This document shows positions 11,701-23,800 of a stretch of DNA of 64,000 nucleotides, piece after piece. Source of the stretch: Diplosphaera chodatii. Lineage: Eukaryota > Chlorophyta > Trebouxiophyceae > Prasiolales > Stichococcaceae. The notes under the pieces are model-generated. The model saw only the letters and a list, made by a program, of their open reading frames with translations. It ran no database searches and was not told the origin of the DNA. The translations under genes were made by a program, and so were the position numbers. Within the stretch, counting starts at the first letter, position 1; every line of letters starts with the position of its first letter. Location: positions 620,001-684,000 of the forward strand of contig JAALGY010000031.1 in the NCBI GenBank assembly GCA_032358165.1, in the 5' to 3' direction.

Positions 11701-14700
11701 ATGGGAGATGAGGACGACAGGTATCTAAACAGTCCTCGGTCCTCATTGTCGTGCGATCTGAGTGTTGAAGTGGGTGCATCTCGAGGCGTGGTACGCGAGC
11801 AGCAGCATTGTAACAAAAAAGCATCAGACAAACAAGGCTGGGACCTCGGCATGTATCACGTTTCTCATGCTCTTGGGAGCTGCGTGCCACATGAGTGTAA
11901 CGCCTGTACAGACCATGCAGAGCGGAGACCTTGTCTGCGCATCAGCTTCCTTGGACGCCCTACGTGACACTGAGTTGCATCCTGCTATACACAGGAGACA
12001 TCTGTTCCGCGTCATGGTAGCCACCGACAATCACCTGGTAAGTGTTGTGCCAATGCAACTGCTGTGCAGCGCGGCAAACACATCTCATGCCTGATCTCGC
12101 TTCGCTATCTGGTCAGCACCTGGGATGCGTGCAGGGCGTGTGGGAGAAGGATGAGATCCGCAAGGACGACTCATTCAAAACGTTCGAGGTGCTTTCTGAG
12201 ATGTGAACTGCCTGTACCTGCACAACCGCTGGCTGCTTGCCAGCGCAGCCTCTGTCTGCCGCCCATGCCCAGCAGCCATGCCTGCTGCATGATAGGCTGC
12301 CAGAGCATGAGGTCATTGGTGCCATCATGCTGGCTGTCGACGTAACTGCGTGCATGAAGTCGGCGCTGGTGTCATGCCGTCATACTTAACAGGCCCCAGT
12401 GTGGTGGAGCATGGTGCGCTTCATGATGCACCGGAGGCTGGCACCGCAGGAGATCCTGCAGCTTGCGGTGGAGAATGAGGTGGATGCGGTGCTGCTGGGC
12501 GGCGACCTGTTCCACGACAACAAGCCGTCGCGGACCACCCTGGAGCGCACCATGCAGATCCTGAAGAAGTATGTGCTCAACGACCGGCCAGTCAGGTTCC
12601 AGATCCTGTCCGACCAGGCGACCAACTTCGTGTCGAAGTGAGGCAATCTCCTTTCAAGTCTGTGCCGCCTTGATGCTCTGCAGTGACGGTGGCAACTGCA
12701 TACAGAGTGCATGCATGGACTGCAGCACCTAAGTGGTTGGGAACTCGGAGGTGACACCTGACGAGATGCACACGGCCGCGAACTGCAGGCAGGCCAACTT
12801 TGAGAACCCAAACCTGAATGTGGGCCTGCCGGTATTCACAATCCACGGCAACCATGACGACCCCACAGGCACTAACAGCCTGTCAGCCGTGGACCACTTG
12901 TCCACCGCTGGCCTGGTCAACTACTTTGGCAAACTGGTGGGTGCACACCAGCGACATGTTGCGTCCCACTTGGACCCGCCTCCTGTTTGACAGCAGGCGC
13001 TGGGAAAGGCAGCTTGCACAGTGATGACAGCACAATTCATCATCCCAGCACATAGTGAACCGTATCGAGGATATCTTGACAGCAAGCAGCTGCTCCTGCG
13101 GTGTGTGCAGCCATTTGAGGGCAGCGGCATGGGCAGGGTGCGGCTGCACCCGGTGCTGCTGGACAAGGGCGACACGAAGGTGGCGCTGTACGGCCTGGGC
13201 AACATCCGGGACGAGCGCCTGGCGCGCATGTTCAAGACGCCGGGCTGCATCGAGTGGTGTGCCTTCTCGCACCCCCGGTCACGAGGCTGTTAATGCTTGG
13301 ATAAAAGGGCAGCGGCACTCTTCTTTGGGCTGCCCCACTGTTGGCAGCGTGCTGCGGACCCAGAAAGCCCTGTGGTCCAATGTATGAACACTGCCTTTGC
13401 AATTGGAATGGACAGGAAGTGGTCAGAGAGCGTCGTGTGCACAGCTCTCACTGCGATTCCGGTGACGATGCTGCTGGCATCCATGTGCACGTGTGACGAC
13501 CAATCATTCGCCAGCAGGCGTTGAGGGTTTTGAAAGCCCTGCAGGGTGCGGCCAGCGGAGGCGCCGGGCTACCCCACAGACGAGTGGCTGAGCCTCTTCG
13601 TGCTCCACCAGAACCGGCACACGCACGGGGGGCCCGAGAGCAAGAACACCATCAAGGAGGAGTACCTGGCCCGCTTCCTGGACCTGGTCATCTGGGGCCA
13701 CGAGCACGAGTGCATCCTGCAGCCGTGGGTGCGGCTCAAACGTGTCAGCCCTCACTTGTCAAGCCATGCGGACACTCTGCCTGCGCTTGTGGCTCTGCTG
13801 TGGCGCCCCGCAGCCGGCTGTTGGCCGCAGGCGCGCTGGCACTGCACGATATGCTCAGCAGGCCTGGCGACGGTGTGAGCCTCGCCAGGCATCTTCGCAG
13901 TGCTTCTGGAGCTGTCAATCAGCCAAAGGTATTGATGCTGCCGCTGCAGGACAGCGTGCCGGTGAACGGCGACTTCCAGGTGGTGCAGCCGGGCAGCAGC
14001 GTCGCGACCGCGCTGTCGGAGGGCGAGTCGCGCCCGAAGCACGTGCAGCTGCTGGACATTGTGCGGGACCAGTACCGCCTGGTCCAGCTGCCGCTGACCA
14101 CCGTTCGCCCCTTCGTCTTCGAGCAGGCAAGGACCCTTCTCCTGGCCGGCGGTCGAGAGGGTTTGCTTCTACTGCCATTGCCGAGGTGCGGCGGACTATC
14201 GAGTAGAACCTCACCGGTCAGCGCGCAGTCCCTGGCCCTGACGCCTTTGCTGCTGGCCCAGGTGGTGCTGGCGGATGAGCTGGAGGTGGAGGCGGACGAC
14301 CAGGAGGCGCTGGCGGAGTTTCTGGAGCGCCGGGTGGCGGATGCGACGCGGCGGGCGATGCGCGGGGCGCACCCCTCCGCGGCCGGCACTCTGCCGCTCG
14401 TGCGCCTGCGGGTGGACTACACTGGCTTCTCGACCATCAACGTGCAGCGCTTCGGGCAGAAATTTGTCGGCAAGGTCGCCAACCCGCACGACGTCCTGCT
14501 CTGGCACAAGGTGCGCCCGCTGCGCTCGATTGCTGTTGTACATGCATTTGGGGTTGCGTGCACTGTGATTGGCGTGCTGCGTCAGAAGACCCAAATCAGC
14601 CCGCCTGGGCACAGCTGCCCCATACCTGTGCGCTGACACATGTTACTGTGCTCCAGGCGCCAGCCCGCAAGGCCGGGGGTGCAGCCGCAGCGCAGCTGCC

Positions 14701-17291
14701 CAATGGCGCAATGCCCACGGCAGCACCGCATGAGCGGGGAATGGAGGAGCTCATCGCTGAGAACCTGCTGGCAAACCTGGAGATCATCACGGAGGCCGAG
14801 CTGGTGGGTCAGCGCTCCAGGGCTGTTGGACAAAAGGTTATGATTGGGCAAGCGGCCCGGCTAACAGCATTGCACAAGCAACGAGATCCTGACCTGCATG
14901 GGCTGTGATGCATACCTGATATACACAGAGGCATATGTTAGTGTCACCTGTTGCAGCCTTACCGTGTCAAGCGTCATCGAGTCCTCACGGTGTCCAATGT
15001 CGCCAAGCGCATTTCTGCAGGCGGACGCACTGCACGACTTCGTGGAGAAGGAGGAGAAGACGGCGCTGGCGGACTGCGTGAAGCACAGCCTGGCGCACAC
15101 GGTGACGGCGTCCGGCAACGACGCAGAGGCGATGGCCGTCGCCGCCGCTGGCGGCGACCTCGCCGCCCTGCTGCGGAGGCAGACCGAACAGCGTCGCGCC
15201 CAGCAGGTGTCTGTGACACATCCTTATCCGTCGACGTTCATCTGTCAAGATCAATCATGTCTTGTGCGTCTTACCTTCGCGCCTGCTGACAGCATCGCCC
15301 TTTTGATTGCGCTTGCAGCCGTGCCACATGCCCGTTGGCAGGGCTCAGGCATAATCTCAGCGACAAGGGTTATCAGTACATGGCCTCGAGAGCGCCAAGT
15401 GCCAGATCTCCTCTGCATCTGCAGGCCACCGGCGGGTCAGCTCGGCGGCAGACGCAGGCAGAGCCGGCGGCGGCAGGCCCCTCCGGCGCACCAGCGGCAA
15501 TGGAGGTCGACCCGCCGTCGCAGCGCGCAGGTGCCCCACAGCAGCCGCCCTCGTCGCTAATTTGACATCAACATGCTGCCGCCGACACGAGCCTGAGAGT
15601 GTGCTCCGTCACAATTTGAAGCAGAGCACAGGAAGGCGGGCTTGTGCAGGCGTGCCGGTCCTAACGAGTTTGCCTGTCGCGCAGCGAATGGCGCAGCGCC
15701 GGGGCGTGGACGGCAGTCGACGCTGGACGCGGCCCTGACGCAGAGGCGGCCGGCCAGCCAGGCGGCGCCTCCCGCGCGCGCCGCGGGCCGCGCCGCCGGG
15801 GCGCCCTCCCAGAACGGCACAGCGGGAGGTGGGCAGCCGGCCACAAGCTCAGCAGGCTGCTGCTGTTGTAAAAAGTGGTCTCACTCCTCAAGCCTAGCGA
15901 GTGGCGTCCAAATATGGAAACATGGTCTTAAACTTGGACGTGCAGCTAGCAGCCTTTGTCATTGGTGGCGCGCAACTGCACGCAGCTTGCCCAGCACATC
16001 GTGCTCACAGCACTGTGGCGATGTGAAACGAAGCGGTCCTGTTGCGCTGCAGGCGCGACGGGCGGCGGGCAGCGGCGGGGCACGCAGGGCAGCCAGGCCG
16101 GCGGGCGGCCCCGCAGCAGCAGGGCGGCCGCGGGGCGCGCCGCCAGCCGCATGCGGTGAGGAGCACAGAATTGTCAATACCATTTTACGTTATGATGAAG
16201 TCTTTCAAACCTATGTGTGCAGCCTCACCCTGCCGCCGCCCCGTGGCAGAAGTCCATGCGCTCATGCCGCCGGCTCTGGCAGCCAACTGATGCTCCCCTG
16301 GTCATAGATGCACCGCCGGATGCCGGGCGGCCGGCACCGCCCACACCGCTTGCTGGTGCATGACCCTGCAGGGTGGTGGACAGCGACGACGACTCGCAGC
16401 CGGGCGGCGACGAGATCAGCGACGCGGAGGATGAGGTGCTGGACCTGATCGAGAGCTCGGAGGACGAGGCCGCCACGCCGCAGCCGACCGCCGGCCGCCG
16501 CGGCGGCGCCGCCGCCAAGCGCGGCACGCAAGGTGCGCACCCACCTGCTTTGCCGGCAGGTGTCCTGCCAGTGAGCGCCTCAGAGATGCGCCTCCTTGTC
16601 GAAGGGCCGTATCAACCCGCAGCTAGCGAAGCGTCGCCAAGCGCCGGGCTCTCAGACGGCATTAGTATTCATGCCGTCCACTGTGGCACCTGTGCTTGTC
16701 CACGGCGAGATGTGGCGCTTGGCAGCACTCCGGCCGCGGCCAGCTGCACGTGAGCGGGCGATGCCTCCTGCTGAGCCGCCCGTCACAGACAGCACAAGCT
16801 GTGGACCCATCACAGAGCTTTCATAGGGTTGTCTGGGTCAGCTTCCATATACGGAGTCCTAACTAGGATGTTCTCGTGTGCAGCTGCGGGGAGGAAGCGG
16901 GCGGCGGCCACCCAGTCCACGGGCGCGGGCTCAGCGGCGGTGCCGGTCGGCGGCAGCGCCGGCGGCGGGGCCTTCATCGAGGACAGCGATGATGAGGAGG
17001 CCGCAGCCGCCACCCGCCGCAAGCCCGGGGTGCGGGGCCCTGAATGTGCAGGAGCATGGCTGGCAGCAAAGCATCTTGAGGCGCTGGCGCTGTGCTGCAC
17101 CTCTGATTCTGTGTTTGTGAGGTGCAGCTGGTTTGGCGCACGGCACCATTTCAAGCAGCGACGAGGGTCGTCTTATGAATATCATTCTGCTTCTGCAGGG
17201 CCGGGCGTTGCCGGGGTCATTCGCTCGCAGTCAGGGCCGTGCCAGCCAGCAGCCTTCCCAGAAAACGCTGGGTGGCCGCCAGCGGCACTGA
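11701..17291 (+). CDS. MRE11: MRE11 double-strand-break repair nuclease
   Basis: About 764 residues in 17 exons: 11701-11720, 11995-12037, 12135-12188, 12450-12637, 12789-12936, 13111-13256, 13545-13728, 13950-14126, 14262-14510, 14657-14803, 15021-15206, 15425-15530, 15685-15828, 16053-16155, 16372-16532, 16884-17029, 17199-17291. All phosphoesterase motifs are present: [47 protein letters not shown], then [10 protein letters not shown] and the capping domain. The nuclease processes DNA ends with RAD50 and NBS1 in the nucleus. The first coding exon is only 20 nt (MGDEDD plus two bases). The intron at 14127 starts with GC. The C-terminal third is Gly/Arg-rich then acidic (DSDDD, EDSDDEE), as in other MRE11 tails. 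It ends [10 protein letters not shown]. Confidence 0.96.
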
Positions 17292-17660
17292 GCTTGAGCA
17301 GGCGCTGAAGCAGCCTTTAGCGCTGCCATGCCTGGTGAACGTCCAACAAAGGGGCCCTGTAGCTTGTGTTTCAGCTTGATGTGTGTGGCAGGACACCCCT
17401 GTGCATGTCGTCACATTCAGTGTCCGGTCTGCATCGCATGTGTTTTCGGAGACTTGACAGCTTGATTCAGCAACCATGCATGTCATCATGCAAGCCTCAG
17501 TCTAGGTGGTAGCAAAGCCGCAAAACCGCAGCAACAGCAGTCATGCTAATTAGTGACGGGTGCAGGCTGGAGGATTTAAAATCCTGCCATTGCTGTCGGA
17601 ATCTGGGGTTCTAGGTATGAATCCTAGCTTCTGCACCAGGGTCAAGTGTGTGTGGGTACT
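17292..17660. other. Convergent intergenic region, MRE11 / PRISE
   Basis: The 3' ends of both genes meet here. It holds only the tRNA-like sequence at 17537-17638; no protein gene was seen. Confidence 0.6.
17537..17638 (+). pseudogene. tRNA-Leu(UAA)-like relic
   Basis: The segment has an anticodon arm AGGA-TTTAAAA-TCCT whose loop would read UAA, then a T-arm CTAGG-TATGAAT-CCTAG, directly followed by CTTCTGCACCA. An encoded CCA end is typical of bacterial or organellar tRNAs, not of nuclear ones. The 5' GCAG can pair with the 3' CTGC, but the rest of the acceptor stem does not pair and no proper D-arm is seen. It is best read as a degenerate tRNA or tRNA-derived repeat. Alternatively, GGTGCAG and CTGCACC form a perfect 7-bp stem around a shorter segment. 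Confidence 0.35.
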
Positions 17661-20423
17661 TCAGGGCGGAATGACCTTGTCTTTCCGCAGCTTGTCAAAT
17701 TGCCGGGCAAACATCGCGTAGGTGTCGAGATTTTGGCCATGGAAGCCTGCCCTTCGGATCATCGACACGTTGCTGAACCAATCCGTCTCCTGCCCAAACA
17801 CCCAATCGCCAAAGCCCCATGTGGCCAACTCCTGCAGGAGGCGTGCCACAACCCCTCTGCTGCTCCGTGGATAAGGCTCGTGGACGGACGCCCACAGCAC
17901 ACATACAAGGCATAGGCAAGACAGCGTCACGAAGCGTAGCAGCAAGCACACTCACATTATAGCCGTGTTGCTGCAGGCCGTGCTTCTTGACCAGCTGGTT
18001 CCAGGCCTCCTCCTTGTCTGCAGCAGGCATTTTGCAACTGGCAAAGGATTGTCGTTCAGAATGGAAACACTATGGGCTGCTATGAGGGAGGCAGTGGCAA
18101 AGATGCTTGGTGGCAGGTTCTCTGCTTCTAAATGTCCACCAACTGCGCACCCGGCGTGCTCATCATCTTGGTCATGCCAAAGGCCTGCGGCTCAGCCAAC
18201 GGCAGCCCGAAGTACGCACCCAGCTTGGGCCACATCTCTGACCTGCACTCACCGATTGGACATACTGTGTGCTTGGCGCCTTGCAGTCTTATGCAGAAAT
18301 TCGCCGCCCCATGCCGACAGCTGCACTCGATGGTCATGATGTGTGCAAGGTGTGTTGCTTTGTGTACTGAGCGGGTCGTCCTTGCGCTGCTCACCAGCGG
18401 AAGATCTCGCCATTGCTGAAGTTGTAGCTGGTGTTGGCTTGGTCAGGGTTGTTGGCCAGCCAGACCATGCCTTCTGACAGCAGGTCAGCATCCACTACTT
18501 CCAGGAGCACATCGTAGGACTTCTTAGAGCCAGGGAACCTACAGGAGATCGATCTGTGTCATGATCAATGTGCTGGGAGACAGCACAAAGCAGCCATATG
18601 CCATATGACTAGGTACATCCCATGCGCTGATGTCCATAGGCTAGTAGCAGACTGCAAGCCCACCGGAATGGCAGGCCCTGCTCTTTGCAGATGGCGGCGT
18701 ACAGCGCGATCGTCATCGTAATGTTCATGTATGAGCCTGCAGTAAGGTGACGTCCTTTTTCCATAAAGAGATACAGTTTCGAGGGAGGTGCATGTCATAA
18801 GTGGTGTCACCACAACAACACTGACCTGTGCTGAAGCCACAAACTGGGTTTGGCCTCAATGACCCCCATGTCCAGTCTGCACCCTTGCTGACCCTGCAGA
18901 CAGCTTTGCCCGTCAAGTGCACCGCCCAACACATCTGCCTGACGCACTGGGTGACGCCTGCCAGTGTGTGCTCAAGTTTCCCACCGGTCAATGCAGTAGT
19001 CCTCCATCGACTGGTAGAAGTGCGGCTTCCTGCAGGAGCAGCAGAAAGGCAGCATGGGCATCAGAGAAGCGGGATCAGCTTCGTGCTCAGATGTGACGAT
19101 ATCAGCCGCACGTCAGCAGGCACGAACACTGACACATCCAAGCCGGGCACACAATGCAGGGCAGTGCGCTGCGGTTGCTTACATGCAGCGAGGATCGTCC
19201 TCCAGGCTGGGCGTTTTGATCGGGCCCAGGTGCGGACCGTACCTAGAGGCGACACGGTGGACAAACAGTGAGCGCACTGCACAGTAGAACCCGTGATGAT
19301 TTGCTTGCTGAAGATTAAAACACTGGTGCAGCTGTGATGCTCCTGTACTGCAGCAACAAGGGACAGGTGCGCATGTGTTGTTGTAGGCTATGTACTGTAC
19401 CATTTGGTGCCTGCAAGTGTCGCCAAACATTTGGCCATGATCAGCGGCTGCCATCAGCGCATATGGATGGATCAGAGCAACTTGACGATGCACCAATTGA
19501 CGATACACCACAATGAGTTGAAGATGTTCCCTCTCTCATGCAAGCCTCGCGCCGCATGGCTGCATGCCTCACCAGAAACGAACTGCACATGCTGCAGCTT
19601 GGCGCCTCCAGCCTCCAGTCCCTCGACAGTGTTCAGGAACATTTGCTCAAAGTTGACTTCCACGTCTTTGGTCTGCAAAGAGGCAGGGTTTAGTTTTGCA
19701 CAGGATCAGCACGATGCCAAATTAGTGCATACCACACACACACGGCAGGAGATCTGTTCTATGGCACAGACGTATAGGAAGCATACATCTGACTCGGTCA
19801 TCTGGAAGGCACAGAACCTGCATGCAGATGTGCACGTATGTTGAGGAGACACCCCTTCATGCTAGAGTATTCGATGGTCCTGGCGAGTGTGTTACATTGC
19901 CTTGCAAATGCATACCAGACATGCGTGACGTTCTGCAGCTCGCTCTTGGCTTTCTCGATGACCTTGTCCTTGTTTTGAAGGTCCAGCTGCAGTCCTTTGA
20001 TCTGCACACACAGTCACAAGGCGTCTTGTCAGACGTGCAGCCAGGCTGCCTCTACTGCAGCTATGATATACACCTGCTGCAACTGTTGTTCAGCTCAAAA
20101 TGCTGCGCACCGTATCAGTGCCGAAAGGTATAGGGCGTCTGGCCACAGCGTAGATGACATCGCAGTCCCCGCACTTCTCCAGGTGCTGTGCCAAGTTTCT
20201 GCCGGTGACGCCTCCCCCACCTGCATGCAAAACGAGCACAAGCTGAACCTGCTGCAAACGTGCCGTGATGTATCAAAGGCCCTTCAAAGGATCCGCCATG
20301 GGATCCTAACGCGGTACGTGGGTACGTGGTCGCAAGGACCTTGCATGTGGGATCAGGCTGGACCAGCAAAAAGCTTTGCTGGGCGATCGGAGGTGCACCT
20401 GCAATAAACACCACCTTCCCCAT
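17661..20423 (-). CDS. PRISE-type NAD(P)H enone reductase (progesterone 5-beta-reductase/iridoid synthase-like SDR)
   Basis: About 358 residues in 14 exons (minus): 20399-20423, 20111-20220, 19916-20001, 19787-19817, 19573-19672, 19401-19410, 19183-19242, 18985-19029, 18826-18893, 18664-18736, 18395-18538, 18151-18242, 17956-18017, 17661-17831. The start MGKVVFIAGGGGVTGRNLA is the nucleotide-binding loop, followed by VIYAVARRPIP. The order then matches plant PRISE enzymes: VTHVW, FVSGTKWYGPHLGPIKTP, DDPRC, WTWGSLRPNPVCGFS, MNITMTIALYAAICKEQG, FPGSKKSYD, GEIFRWSEMWPKL, WGFGDWVF. PRISE enzymes reduce activated C=C bonds of enones; the substrate here cannot be told. A 10-nt microexon (19401-19410) supplies TK of GTKWYGP. 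No transit peptide is evident, so it is probably cytosolic. Plant relatives are slightly longer (about 390). Confidence 0.9.
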
Positions 20424-20805
20424 GCCTGCAGCCGTGCAAGTGATCAACCGATCATAACCTCTTGATGAGATGCAATCAATCGTCTTGGAACGGCACAGTG
20501 TTGCATCCTGGACTGCTTACGCTGCATTGCTCCGACACTGGGTACAGCGGGGGAGTGTGCAAGCAGCGCTCTGCCCCTTGGGGGCTGGCTCAGCTAACCA
20601 TGAAAGGTGTTTTGCACGCATGTTGATCGGGCGTACTTGCATTGAAGACAGCATCTGTAAGAGCCAAGGGTACGTCGGGGAGTGAAATCGCTGCCCTGAG
20701 AGACGAGCCAGCATCGCCTCGACGAAGCACTGCGGCTGTCAACTTGGCCCATCTTGACTCACCCGCACCCTTCGGCACACCGGCGTTTGCTGCATCTAGC
20801 AGGGG
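20424..20805. promoter_or_regulatory. Divergent promoter region, PRISE / valyl-tRNA synthetase
   Basis: These 382 bp separate two outward-facing start codons. No specific motif was recognised. Confidence 0.5.
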
Positions 20806-23800
20806 ATGACAGCAGAGCAGGCTGCGGGCAGCGCGCCCCAGCCTGCACAGCAGCCACCTGCCCCGGATGGCGCAGCTGCCAACGGCGCAGCCAAGGAGCT
20901 GACCCCCGAGCAGAAGGCCAAGAAGGTCAGCCCAGCGCGCGATGCGCTGATCCTATATCTGTATCGAAGAGCATCCGCGGTGGACCTTGGAAGCTTGCAT
21001 AGTATGGGGTCATGTCCAGGTATGGCTGCGTCGGCCGGTGCATGCATAGTGCTTGGAATCAGGCTTCCCTGTGCACGTCCAGGATGCAAAGGAGGCGGCG
21101 AAGAAGGCGAAGTTAGCCAAGGTTGCTGCAAAGGCAGAAAAGGCAAAGGCGCTTGCCGCCAACGGCTCGACCAAGGCCGCGGACAAGAAAGCCAAGGCCA
21201 AAGCAGAGAGCGATGCCAAGAAGGTGGGGCAAGTGAAACAGCTGCCTGTCCATTGCATTGATGGTTCTTCATAGGTAGACCCTGGTATCACAGCATTGCC
21301 GGCCAGCATAGTCATAACTCTGCAGAATAGTGGCCGCCACTCGCCAGCCATGCGGGATCTTGATATTCACAGGCAGAGGAGGCCGAGGAGCTGGCGGCAG
21401 CGCTGCGTGCGGCGCAGTCCACGCCCAAAGGCAGCAAGAAGGACACCGCCCACCCCATGCTGAAGGGCTACGACCCGCCCGTTGTGGAGGCCGCCTGGTG
21501 CGGTGCTGGCTGCACAGTGATGCTGCCATGCTGATGCCCACTGCGATGGCTCCAGACCTACCGGGGCACAGACGCTGTGCGCCAGATGGCTGTGCAGTAA
21601 GTTCACCAGGGTCGACGCATGTGCAGGTATGACTGGTGGGAGGCGCAGGGCTTCTTCAAGCCGCGGGCAGATGCGAAGGGCGAGCCATTCGTGATGGTCA
21701 TCCCGCCGCCCAACGTGACCGGCTCGCTGCACTTGGGCCATGCGCTGACCAATGCCATCCAGGTGATACAATCATGTCAGGGGATTTCGTGGAGTCTCCA
21801 CAGTTGCAATACTACTGCAGGCAGGTCATTGACAGTGCAGGGTGCTGAGGAAAGCGTGCTCGCATCATTGCAGCAGCATGGCTGTGCTGCAGGACACGAT
21901 CATCAGGTGGAGGCGGATGCAGGGGCGTGATGCCCTTTGGGTTCCTGGTACCGATCATGCCGGCATCGCGACGCAGACGGTGGTCGAGAAGCAGCTCAAG
22001 CGCGACCGGGGCCTGTCACGCCATGACCTTGGTGTGCAATCCTCAAGCGGCACGAAGCGTGTGTCTTTCTAGAAGCCCAATCTGAAGCACTCCTTGGCAA
22101 ACCATAATGACACGCTCATATGTGCAGCAGCTGGGAGATCTGTGTTTGGCTGTACAGTCGGCACACATTGCAGGTCGATGTGTGCAGGGCGAGAGAAGTT
22201 CATGCAGGAGGTGTTCAAGTGGGTGGACCAGTATGGCAACACCATCTTCTCGCAGCTGCGCCGGATCGGCTCCTCGCTCGACTGGTCTCGGCAGGTGCTG
22301 TTGCTGTTGTACCAGCCAAAAGCCCGCTTGATGCTATATTGCATTTGCTGAAGGCTGCCGACATCATCCAAAGCCACGTTCAAGCTCAGAAAAGACCGTG
22401 GCTGACACAACATGTGCACGTCTTGTCAGCAGAGTCTGAGCGTGATTCGACCCGCAGGTGTTCACGATGGACGAGAAGCTCAGCGCAGCAGTACTGGAGG
22501 CATTCCTGCGGCTGCACGAGCAGGGGCTCATCTACCGTGACAACCGCCTGGTCAACTGGGACTGCTCGCTGCGTACTGCCGTGTCCGACATCGAGGTGCA
22601 CGTCATCAGTGCTCCCTGCCAGCCAGGCTGGTGAACATCACAGCTAGCACTCATCTGCCAGCGCAAGCTTGCTAGATATGCATGTGTATGACACCTTGAT
22701 GTGAAGGATCCTCATTGGCACTCGTGCCACATGCAGGTGGAGGACACACAGCTGGACGGCATCACGATGCTGCGGGTGCCGGGGTATGCGGAGCCTGTGG
22801 AGTTTGGCGCCATGAAGGAGTTTGCGTACCCCCTGGAGGGCGGCGGCGGCGAGCTGGTGGTGGCCACCACGCGTATCGAGACGATGCTCGGCGACACCGC
22901 AGTGGCCATCCACCCCGAGGACTCGAGGTGCGCTGGCAGCTCGCAGTGACAGCTGTTGATTCAGCGTCACTGGGCAGCATGGCTCGTGCTGGCATGGTAG
23001 CTCGTTCAATGGCTGCTGCCAGCATGCTCCCAGACCAAGCTGAGTTGTGATGTTCATCAGGTACAAGCATCTGCACGACAAGTTCGTCATCCACCCTGTT
23101 GACGGGCGGCGGCTGCCGATCGTGTGTGATGCGGAGAGCGTGGACATGACGCTTGGCACAGGCGCAGTAAAGGTGCTGCTCACCAGATCATCTCATTGTC
23201 AGGCTGATTGCACTTCAGTGCCATGAAACGCTCCCAGGTACAGCGCCTTCGTACATCGCATACAGCCAGTGTGCGACATGAGGCACATGACTTACCGCTG
23301 CAGATCACGCCAGCGCACGATGCAAAGGATTTCGCCACCGGCAAGCGAAACAACCTGGAGTTCATCAACATCCTCAGCGATGACGGCACGCTCAACGAGA
23401 AGTGCGGGCCGTACGCAGGCAGACCTCGCTATGAGGTCAGCAGCGACGCTGCTAGTACAAGTGCCATGTTGGTGTGCTCTCACCCAAGGGATGCGGATTG
23501 TCGCCGTTTGGCCGTTTCAACCTGCGCCCAGCTGTCCAGGTGCGGAAGACGATCGTGGAGTTCCTGGAGAGCAAGGGCCTGTTCCGGGGCACGCGCCCCA
23601 ACCCCATGGTCCTGGGCCTCTGCAGCCGCTCCGGCGACGTCATCGAGCCGCTGATGCGCCCGCAGTGGTGAGCAATCATCCTGGCTACAGTCATGCTGCT
23701 CAAACAGGCCTTCCCTTCCCTCAGTGTCAAACTGGAGGTGCCGCTGGCCTGACTGGCGTCACCTTGCATGCTTGATCGTGTGCAGGTGGGTCAACTGTGC

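Noticed and set aside
15685..15828. Possible PCNA-binding (PIP) box in MRE11 (QSTLDAAL)
   Set aside because: It lacks the two aromatic residues of the motif.
1..17291. POLE and MRE11 as a replication/repair gene cluster
   Set aside because: They are separated by two kinases and have separate promoters; co-location of two housekeeping genes is not evidence of a cluster.
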